DNA from: Alisma plantago-aquatica
Lineage: Eukaryota > Streptophyta > Magnoliopsida > Alismatales > Alismataceae
Assembly (NCBI GenBank): GCA_963693085.1
Contig: OY856409.1
Coordinates: forward strand, 302,140,058 to 302,204,057
Direction: 5' to 3'
Length of the DNA: 64,000 nt
Numbering within the stretch: the stretch's first letter is position 1; the number at the start of each line of letters is the position of its first letter. The notes beneath the pieces are model-generated. The model did not search any database, was not told the DNA's origin, and saw only the letters and a list, made by a program, of their open reading frames with translations. The position numbers and the translations under genes are program-made. Below are positions 54,568 to 64,000 of this stretch, in pieces.

Positions 54568-57500
54568 TGTAACATACTCGATTCCAGACACATAGGTTAA
54601 TCCTCCGTTCTTCTAGGCCCCTACTCGATTATATTGTTATCCAATAGCCCTCTTTACTTCCTCTTGATTTTTGTTTCAAAGAGGTATCTTTTAGTGTGCA
54701 TAATTCCCTAAATCTATGAGAGATTATACATTGTTGGGAACTAATAGTCTAATTGACTCAATTGTATCCCATGGACATAAATCTTAGGATGTTATAGCAC
54801 TAATAATTGATATATGGGAGATTCGTGTATAGTGATACCACACTATTGTCCCTATATGGATTTAATACCATAGTGTGATGTTTAGATATTGAGTGAGAGA
54901 ACTGAATACATCTACAAAGGGTTTACTCAATTTGACCTTTAGTATAAGTTTAAAACCATAATTAGATAACTCTTGACCATCAAACCCTAGATTGACTCAA
55001 GTTGGGATCCATAAAGTTGAAGTCATGTGAATTTGCTAACTTAATACCTCAATTGGCAAATTTATAGGCAAACATGATAACCTAGACTACCTTACCCTAG
55101 ATTGATGTATTAGGATAGACTTGGGTATCATATAAGAATAGGATCGAGTCTAGGTGGAAGATTTGACCACCTTTGACCATTAGGTCTAATTCATTTCATT
55201 AATTGAATGATTTATGCATAATGGTTGAATAATAGTTAAGGAAGTCTCAAAACCCAAATCTAAGCCCATAATCGAGTTCCCCATAGCTTAATTAGTCAAC
55301 CCTCAAAATTTGGGGTCTTTTGGATGTTAGATGCACCCTTAATTGGACCCTAGGGGATAATGTGTTATTAAACATAAGGTTTTGGAACAAATTTTGTCAC
55401 ACTTTGAACCCAGGGTCACGATCGGTTTATTTTTCTTTTGGGCCGGGTTATCGAGTGGAAGACTTCATCTTCCACCTCCGAGGTCCCCGCGTGCGCAGGA
55501 CTAGTTCAAACCAGCGATGATCCTCTACGTCATTCTCTTGCCACAACCAACATATCCTCGCGTTTTCTTCGCCAACAAAACCCCCTCACTCTTCCGAGTC
55601 CAACAAACCCTACCTCATCTCGTGCGGTGCCCCACATCAAAAATGCCCATTTTAGGCTGAGCAGCCACCGCTGCTCTTTTCCCCTCCCTCTCAACTTCTC
55701 GTTTCGGGTCCTCCTCTCGATCCCTCTCGGTTCGGAAGTCGACCTCAGTGACGTGCCTACATTCTCCCGCAAGCAATTCAGTTCGCGGGCGGGTGGAGAG
55801 CTCGGACGGCGGTCATCTTCCACAAAGCAAGAACATGTAGCTCCAGCAGCTGGAGCAACCTCGACGCAATTCCGCTCGAGGTAACAATCTACAGACCTCC
55901 CTCTTTCATCCTGCACATTTACTTTGCCCCAAGTCATGCTCTATGCCTGGGCCGAAAAGCTCATCGTCGACCCCTATTTTTTTGCCACCGCCGGAGGTAG
56001 CTTTGACACCTTGTGCTTTTGTTTTGGAACTTGGGACCCCTCGTGGATTTGCTCCGGATGTGAGGGTCGTGCTGGGGTTCCTACAGGGTGGCTAGGATCC
56101 CCGTCTGTTTTGATGCCTACGTCGCTGGTTCTGTGGATGGCGGTGGTCCTCCATTTGTTTCCCTTGGTCTCGCGGATGTTGATGGGTCTCGGGTTTGTGC
56201 ATGCCTGTGCCTCGCGAACCTCACAGTGAGGTGCCTCTCTGCAATGGCCTAACACCATTGGCCGATTCCCGCTGCATTTTCCTTCCGTGACTGGACTCTG
56301 CTGCCCCGTTTTGTCGCCGCCTGTGTTGCCTCAGCTGCCAGTGACCTTCGGTCCCGTGTGGACCGTTGGTTCCGCAGGGGCTAGCCGAAGCTAGTGGGTT
56401 GTCCTCCCGTCATGAGAAGGAGCCAGGGTCGTGCACCCTTTGATCGATCTGAGCTCCAGCAGGAGTCCATGGCGCGTGAGGTAGATGAATACCTCGGGTG
56501 AAAGCCCTGTCTGGCCCAGGAGACCAATGATTCTCATGTCACGCCCACAAGGGCAAAATCGGAATTTTGTTTCATTTGACTCTGTTGACCCAAGCGTTGT
56601 TTACTAGTGTATTTCTTTATAGTCTGCGTGACAATGAGCCTTGTTTATCCTCATGCTTATTCAAGGGTAAAAACGCCAATTGACAGTTCAATTTAGTAAT
56701 TAGCAAGAATGAAATAAACTTGTAAAATCCATAAGTAATTATTGGCTTATCCAAATAATACGGATAAATATGTTTTTGGGATCAGAAAAATATGACTGAT
56801 TTATTGGGACAAGATTCACAACCAATTTTCCAACCGACAGTAGGGTCGATTTTTAAGCTAAGGATTTAATGCATATTATATTAATTGTATGCACATATAT
56901 TGTGACTAGGTTGAGACAATCCCTGAGCCTGAACTTAGGAGGTGTTAATGAATATCTAGGACTGGTCATAAGGTATGTATACTCTCTATTTTATTTTGGG
57001 CATTATTTGACTAAAACCTAATTTCCTTTAATGAGGCGTCTCTTGTAATATTGTTTCTCTTACAAATCTAATAATCATGAACATTTCCAATTCCTGATAT
57101 AAACCTCTTTTACTGTTGTGGTTATTAATTTGACATGTTATATGGGTCTTTAGGCCCCTCCTGCATTGCAGTCTTTTGTTTGATACTGACTAAAATGATA
57201 GTCTTGCCACTCTATTATAGCATGCTGCGTGTTTGACTAGATTATCTAGAATAGTGGTACTTATGTACAACCATACTTATATAGGGCGTGCGTATTCCGC
57301 CCGGGGTGTGCGTTTCCACCCTTATATATTTTTAGGCCATGATCCTATGGTGTTATGGCCCTGTTTTAGGTATATTTAGTCTACATTGTTATGCATGCAA
57401 ATGTTTATTGTTAAAATATGAATATATGTGGATGATTGTTATGGCAAGACACTTTTATTATCATGCTTCTAATCTGAAATTTAATATGCCTCATTTCTTT

Positions 57501-57961
57501 TGCTTCATTTCTTTTGTTACTTTTCTCTTGAACAAACCTAATTGCAAATAGCCCCCTTTTCTTATGGGAACATCTCATTTTGCACTTATAATCCTATATA
57601 ATGCCCAAATTGTTTTATATATGTACATACTCAGCCTTTGCTGACCTCTTTGTTGTTTCCTATGTTCTGGGTGATGTTCCTTTCCACCCAGGTTTAGGTA
57701 CATTGGAAGACAAGAGCTCAAAAAGATCACTAACACGTCATGAACTTAAGGATAGCTTGGAATGGATGGGCTGCCCTCTGCTATTAGCTTTAGTTGTACT
57801 TAGTTCAAGTTTTTTGTAAAATCACCTATTATGGTGAGGAACAATTGTATAAATGAATTATGAAGTGACTTTGTAATAGTTTTGTTTCCGCTGCTTAATT
57901 ATTACATGGATCTTGTATTATATCGTATGAGTGGATCCCCTTTCGGATCCCACTCTTTACA
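54568..57961. mobile_element. 3.4-kb solo-LTR-like insertion
   Basis: Starts TGTAACATACTCG and ends CACTCTTTACA, giving TG...CA ends with TGTAA/TTACA inverted tips. CCACG at 54563-54567 and 57962-57966 is a perfect 5-bp target duplication, and the foldback sequence resumes exactly after it. I find no internal second copy of the ends, no primer-binding site and no recognisable gag or pol. A solo LTR left by recombination fits best. The length would suit the long-LTR gypsy lineages (Tekay/Del, Ogre), but that is inference. ORFs inside (for example 55438-55884) are unrecognised. Confidence 0.72.
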
Positions 57962-58501
57962 CCACGCCAACAGTACTAGGGAGGAGGGCCAAACTTTGAA
58001 TCTATTTCCGTCAGGACTCTCTTTACCGTCGGAGTATTATCCTTCTGTTGTTTTTGTGCAAACAAACGTAGGATTAGGAATAGTAGCAGAATTCAAGTCC
58101 CATCCTACTCAGAATCCTATGAACCAAACATACCGTAAGAGCGCTGTGATTGATCGGGACAAATCTCGTAGGCCTGACGACCGGAATTCTGTAAATACTT
58201 CCTAGTGTTTCTAAATGACAACATTGTGATTGTGGTACTTAAAATACCATACTAGATTACAATACCACCACGAATTGCAGCATCCAAACGGGACCTTAAG
58301 GGGCCATCTAGATAACTACTGACCGCAACACCGTGCGATTATTAATACTGTAAATAGCTTGCTGGTACCAGCCTGTAACCTTTCAAATTGTATATAGGCT
58401 TTGTTCGGCAAAGCTGTTGGGAGTGGCCGCAGAGACTTACGGACGCGGGCAGCCTGGAAATAAGTACGGGCATGTCAATCGCTGACGTATCCTAACACCA
58501 G

Positions 58502-58709
58502 TGGGATCTGCCGCTGGACACCATTCCGTAAATGTTGATTACTATGTGACTCCTGCGGCTAAGAGCGATCGAATCAACCACGTCAAAATGACGCAGTGGG
58601 AAGCGATGAACTCAGTCGCTTTAACGAACGGGCAAATAACCGGAGCGGAGGCATTTATTGTGAATTTTGTCGGACATGGCAGGATTCTAAACGCAACAAA
58701 TGTGTGCAG
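58502..58709 (+). pseudogene. Captured exon A, unit 3 left arm
   Basis: 208 bp, AG and GT kept, open frame (AGHHSVNVDYYVTPAAKSDR, AEAFIVNFVGHGRILNATN). Confidence 0.52.
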
Positions 58710-60326
58710 GTAACTACTGGATTAAAAGCTGTGTGGTTTCTATTCGACATATCTAGATGCCTGTTTATATATAAATTACCGGCATTCTCAATGTTCTGTC
58801 CCGAACGGCCCCTAAGGCTGCTGATGTCGCCCAACGTTGAGGATCTTCTAGCCCACCTATGCGCCTATGAAGTAATTCGAGCTGTGCTCCTCTTGCTTCC
58901 GTAACTTTGGCGGCAGAACCCTAACACCGAACGACGCAAAAGGCACGTTTGCTTACAAAATATTGAATTGTCGAAATTCCACACAAATTTTATGTTTGGT
59001 TTTCTGGATTTGTTAAAATATATGATTTAATTTTTTTTGGATCCACGGGTCAGCCACAGTTGAATTTTGGCATCCGGGAGAATTTTGATGGAAACCAAAA
59101 TGCGGGATTACTATTATGTTTAGAAATATCGGGATTAGCCTCGTTTATGGAATCATGTAAACCAAATATAAACTTTCTGCAAATGGATGCCAAAATATAA
59201 CCTAATACGGCAAAATCCAGGAAACCAAACATGCCCAATTAACGTCGGCGAAATGATTTCGGACGGTCTCTTCTGTAATAAAATTGTGTTATAATTATAG
59301 TGAACTCCTCTGGTTATTTTCTCAGATCAAAGGACCATTCTGTAATTTCAAAAAATTGTGTGAAAAACTGTAGAAGTAATCCAAAACGGGCCTTCTTATA
59401 TAGTATAGATATGTAAATCATTAAAATTTTTATTAATTTTTAATGTGCAATATAAATAAATAAAGATGATAAAGACATAAAGAATTATATCTGTCAAAAA
59501 CCATAATATTATTAAATCATAATAACCTTAACAAGTGATTATAATACAACCTTAGAAAAATATTTTTATTATGGTACATTTATAATCTTAATAAAAATAT
59601 TATGATTAAAACCACATCAAATTATTTTTATTTCACTTTGTGTGTACAAAGTATTGTAATAATATATATATATTTCATGTGCTTGTAAATATATGGTTTT
59701 GTTCATCATTGTTTAACACAATGTAGAATATTAATTTTTACATTAATTTTGTAGGGAATTTTTACTATATTATCTTATATGGTTATCGTTAATTATCATT
59801 TTCACATCATACTGGTTAAGTGTGAAGAATAATAATATGTTAGGTAAATCACATTGTTTCCATATAGCGCGGTCTGTTTCTTTTTTTATGATGTTTGTAT
59901 TTTTTATTTTGTAAATTGTACTGATAGTGGTGGTTATAGTGTAAAACAGTTTACATAGTGTGATCAGTGTATAATATTTTTGAGTTGGCCTATATACAAA
60001 ACAAATTAAATCATATATTTTAACAAATTCAGAAAACCAAACATTAAATTTGTGCGGAATTTTGACAATTCAATATTTTGTAAGCAAACGTGCCTTTTGC
60101 GTCGGTCGGTGTTAGGGTTCTGCCGCCAAAGTTACGGAAGCAGGAGGAGCGCAACTTGAATTACATCATAGGCGCATAGGTGAGCCAGAAGATCCTCAAC
60201 GTTGGGCGACATCAGCAGCCTTAGCGGCCGTTCGGGGCGGAGCATTGAGAATGTCGATAATTTATATATAAATAGGCATCTAGATATGTCGAATAGAAAC
60301 CACATGGCTTTTAATCCGGTAGTTAC

Positions 60327-60534
60327 CTACACACATTTGTTGCATTTAGAATCCTGCCATGTCCGGCGGAATTCACAATAAACGCCTCCACTCCGGTTAT
60401 TTGCCTGTTCGGTAAAGCGGCTGAGTTCATCACTTCCCACTGGATCATTTTGACGTGGTTGATTTGATCGCTCTTAGCCACTGGAGTCACATAGTAATCA
60501 GCATTTACGGAATGGTGTCCAGTGGCAGATCCCA
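60327..60534 (-). pseudogene. Captured exon A, unit 3 right arm
   Basis: 208 bp, AG and GT kept, open frame (GHHSVNADYYVTPVAKSDQ). Confidence 0.5.
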
Positions 60535-61164
60535 CTGGTGTTAGGATACATCAGCGATTGACCTGCCCGTACTTATTTCCAGGCTGCCCGCGTCCATAAG
60601 TCTCTGCCGGCCACTCCCAACAGCTTTGTCGAACAAAGCCTATATACAATTTGAAAGGTTACAGGCTGGTACCAGCAAGCTATTTACAGTATTAATAGCC
60701 GCACAGTGCTGCGGTCAGTAGTTATCTAGATGACCTCTTATGGTCCTGTTTGGATGCTGCAATTCGTGGTGGTATTGTAATCTAGTATGGTATTTTAAGT
60801 ACCACAATCACAATGTTGTCGTTTGGAAACACTAGGAAGTATTTACAGAATTCTGGCTAGTCAGGCCTGCGGGATTTGTCCCGTTCAATCACGACACTCT
60901 TACGGTATGTTTGGTTCATAGGATTCCGAGTAGGATGGGACTTGAATTCTGCTACTATTCCTAATCCTACGTTTGTTTTCACAAAAACAACAGAAGGATA
61001 GTACTCCGACGGTAAACATAGTCCTGACGGAAACAGATTCAAAGTCCGGCCCTCCCCCTAGTACTGTTGGTGTGGTATACACACCTCAGGCCCAATCGCT
61101 CTCGCGACGGCTGGCCCTAGCTTTGGTTCTCTGCTTGCTACAACATCTGATTTTCTTGCCCTAG

Positions 61165-61312
61165 CTTCACCTTGGCTCAGCCCACCCCTCCTTGTGAGCG
61201 GTGGGTGACGCTCATTCCCCTCCGTTTCACACTGCCGAGCTTAACCCTTCTCTTTTATCTTCTTCTACGACTTCGTCCATTTGTATGAAGCTTCTCTCAA
61301 GGTCAACTCCAG
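61165..61312 (+). pseudogene. Captured exon C, unit 3 right arm
   Basis: Acceptor TTGCCCTAG and donor GTCAGT are present, but the exon is 148 bp. A 1-bp deletion near 61255 breaks the frame. Confidence 0.42.
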
Positions 61313-63014
61313 GTCAGTTTCATCCTATTCACGATGGGATGCTTCTACGGTTGTCAAGGCTAAATCGATCGGAATAGTGTCGTTTATCACTGCAAATATT
61401 ATACTAAGGAAGCGTGCGTTCAGATGCTCATCAGCCAGGTATGGTGTAGTGGTAAATTTTCACTTTTTACAGTACTCCAATTCGTTAAGTTTCAATTAAT
61501 GACGGTATGCGGTATTACACCTAGGCCCAATTTGGCCGCTTGCATTGTAAATCCCGGTAATCTGGTAGTAGGCGTCATTATTTTTGTTGTGGAATGCCAG
61601 ATGAGACGTATACAGCCTGTGGACATCACAGTGAATCTGCTGAGAAAAAAGATGAAACAGGGCAAGAGATCGGACAGGAGACAGACTTTGTCAATACCCC
61701 TCATTTCGGCGTGCCTGAAGAAGGCCACTATTATCATAACGTTGATTATGGAACGGTAGTTACGAGTCCCACTTATAACGTGATGGGCCTTCGATAACTA
61801 TGTAAATTACCAGGATTTAAGAAATCTGTGGCCAAATTAGGCCTAAGAAACTTTTTAACATTGCTGCATCCGCCACAATGATGCAAATTTGGTATAGAGA
61901 AAGTTTCAATATTACAGCTCTTTGCAAAGCTATGCATTATCTAAATCAAAATTCATAAGGTAACTTTTTGTTAGAAAAAAGTCATCAATTTACATATCAA
62001 AGAGTATTAAACAATGATAGATGGCTTGTACATAGCAAGTTGTACATAAGCTTTTAATTTGACGTTGTTAAATGATTTGTGGTCCATTGACCAAGTAAAT
62101 TTGGAACCAAATTGCAAAAGTATTATTGTATGTTGCCTAGAAAAGATTAATTAGATCCTGTCATGAACCATTGAATCTGTTTTTCTTAGTAAGTTGGGTC
62201 GATCCGCAAATCCAAATCCCCAACCATTCTATTATACAAAAGGCCATTTCTACTGACTCCATATTTTTACTCAAATTGCTAAACGAACGTATCAACTATC
62301 AAGCAAAGCTATTGTAGAAGGTCTGAGAGACAACTACATATAATTCTCTGCCAACATTCTAGGAGCTTGTGTATATGTCAAAGTATACACAAGAGCACTA
62401 CTCCAAGGTTGTAGTAGATGTTTAAAGTTTTCTGATTCAGTTAAATATTCACATTTTAGCATCCATTACTCTTATGTGCTTATATTATCTTCATCAAAGA
62501 TGTAACTTTATGTAATTGGATGTATGGTGCTTGCGACTTGAGGATTTTTAATTTAGTAGTCTTCTGTTTATTCCAAACTGTCTTTTGTTTCATTTTAATT
62601 TAGTAGTCTCTCAATAAGTCTTATACAAAAAGATATCAAGGTGCTCGGCATGAAGATTTAAGGAAAACAAAACAACTTACTTGAAAGAGAACGTAAAGTT
62701 CATTTATGAATAATGAGTTGCTAATCTTTTGTTGTTCTGTTGTAAAAAAAAGTTTCTGTAAACTCTGATTTTGTAATGTTGGTTGTCAAAATGAAAGAAG
62801 AACTATCTTCTCTATATTGTATCCAACTTTTTCAAAATTTTAATGTATGTATATACATCTCACCTATTTTAATAGTTCAAAATTTTGACCTAACACAACA
62901 TTATTCTAAATCTCGTGCATCGCTCGAGAGATGACTAGTTTACACAGGTTGCGTTTGGGTACGGAATTTGGGGGCGGTATTGTAGTTGAGTAAGGGATTT
63001 CAACTGCTGCATTC

Positions 63015-63163
63015 ATCATTACACCATTTGTCTAACTAAGATTTGTTAATTTAAGTAGCTCACAATAGTATATAATAGATCTATTAAACCTCAAGCACCT
63101 TCATAGCCACAATGCACATTTCATCAAATGAAGGACATAAATTCATATTCTCATTAAACTGAG
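63015..63163. repeat. Spacer between units 3 and 4
   Basis: Second copy of the spacer at 51684-51823, with small indels. Confidence 0.85.
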
Positions 63164-64000
63164 ATTTCTTTGATGCGTAGAAGATGGAACTTCCAATTAT
63201 CTAAATGTTGAATCAAAAACTAAAATTCTTGGTCAGCATTGAATGGGATTCATGAAGATTATGCCAGATACATACTCAAGTATGCATCGAGTACTAACTA
63301 TTCAATAAGAATAGAAGTGACAATTAAAATACAACAAATTCATCACATATATGATACCGGCAACCAAAATATAACTTTTAACAGACTAAGCACACATAGA
63401 AATAGGCCTTATTTTAGACGTCATAAAGTTCAATCCATGAACTCTAACAAAGATATCACGCTAATTGCGAATAAGATAATAAGAACACATCTTACATGAT
63501 GCACGTGTAAAAGTAAACATATAATAATTAGACCTATAGAATTTACCACTACAGAGACATGTTTGGGCACAACACTAAAAAATCCTAACATATGTATTGA
63601 TAAACAACAACGCCACACACAAAAGCCATAGAATCGCAAGACAAAAAAAGAACTTGCTACACAAAATCTATGAAATCGACAATTAGATGCAAAATTTAAA
63701 GATTTAGTGGAAATGAGTGATCAATCAGAAATAGCGGAAACAACGGTGGCCTTGGAAGAAGGTTCCATTAGCAGTAACACGGTGGGCAACAAAAAAGTTG
63801 TTCCTATTCTATGCTAGGACTCGGGCTGTAACTCTCAAGGGAGGTGTCTTGCAGGCTTTACTCTAGGCGCCGCAAAAACGTAGCCGCTAGGACCTAAAGG
63901 GCCAGCAGACTGAAAACGATCATGAGAAGATTAGAGAGTTGCCTACCAGATCACTTAGGGGCCATTTGGGTGAGTCCTTTTTAACTACTACAATAGTTAA
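63164..64000. mobile_element. Start of foldback unit 4 (left arm, cut by window end)
   Basis: Matches the first 840 bp of unit 3 in the same orientation. It includes the unit-3-specific CACTTAGGGGCCATTTGGG change near 63953 (compare 52614), which units 1 and 2 lack. Confidence 0.88.
63239..63499 (+). CDS. 86-codon foldback ORF, unit 4 left
   Basis: Intact copy of the ORF described at 26576, starting MNGIHEDYARY. Confidence 0.28.
   Translation: MNGIHEDYARYILKYASSTNYSIRIEVTIKIQQIHHIYDTGNQNITFNRLSTHRNRPYFRRHKVQSMNSNKDITLIANKIIRTHLT

Larger units (their letters stand above)
51824..63014. mobile_element. Giant foldback unit 3 (arms 51824-54567 plus 57962-59030, and 60001-63014)
   Basis: Left arm starts inside the family sequence (GAGATTTCTTTAATGC) and is interrupted at 54567 by a 3.4-kb insertion. 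Loop about 59031-60000 includes the Helitron-like 5' end at 59409 (minus strand). In the right arm the inner part joins the outer part at about 62083. About 1.9 kb present in unit 2 (48843-50745) is missing, including the 86-codon ORF and segment D. Ends with a decayed Helitron 3' terminus and the same outer 80 bp as unit 2. Confidence 0.86.

Noticed and set aside
54568..57961. ORFs at 55438-55884 and 55530-55937 as host genes
   Set aside because: They overlap on opposite strands in a GC-rich part of an LTR-like insertion, with no recognised domain.

Overview
This is nuclear DNA of a flowering plant, almost certainly from a repeat-rich genome. The evidence is a plant-type syntaxin (SYP81) split by very long introns, Ty1/copia and Ty3/gypsy chromovirus retrotransposons primed by initiator tRNA-Met, Helitron-type ends and MITE-like inverted-repeat elements. 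I see no bacterial operons, rRNA, tRNA or CRISPR. I cannot name the species. All calls come from reading the sequence; no alignment program was run.

Region by region. 1-1264 is the 3' end of a decayed copia element. 4922-12642 (minus) carries the first three coding exons of a SYP81-type Qa-SNARE (an ER syntaxin), with intact splice sites and introns of 1.95 and 5.5 kb filled with old repeats; later exons are not in the window. 12643-23100 is a pile of damaged elements: two related copia pol fragments in opposite orientation, a copia element with a 1.28-kb LTR and broken gag, AATTTCG-rich elements, and one small TATA-driven ORF that might encode a secreted peptide. 23330-24840 is a CAC/CAA-rich satellite-like tract.

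From 24.8 kb to the end the window is dominated by a family of giant foldback (inverted-repeat) units. Unit 1 is 25.7-34.9 kb, unit 2 is 43.0-51.7 kb, unit 3 is 51.8-63.0 kb, and unit 4 starts at 63.2 kb and runs off the end. Each arm is 3.5-5 kb and is a mosaic: Helitron-like termini, nested MITE-like elements, and stretches that look like captured host exons. One 208-bp exon keeps AG and GT sites and the same length in all five copies. Units 2, 3 and 4 lie head to tail with the same junction. Unit 3 is interrupted by a 3.4-kb solo-LTR-like insertion with a CCACG target duplication.

Between units 1 and 2 are traces of an unidentified host gene on the minus strand (about 42.9 kb down to 35.3 kb). 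It has short phase-compatible exons and is split by a complete Reina-like gypsy element (37120-42311; 380-bp LTRs; GAGAT target duplication). That element looks young from its LTRs but its coding frame is broken. A 389-bp piece of the same host gene, including one exon, is repeated on both sides of foldback unit 1.
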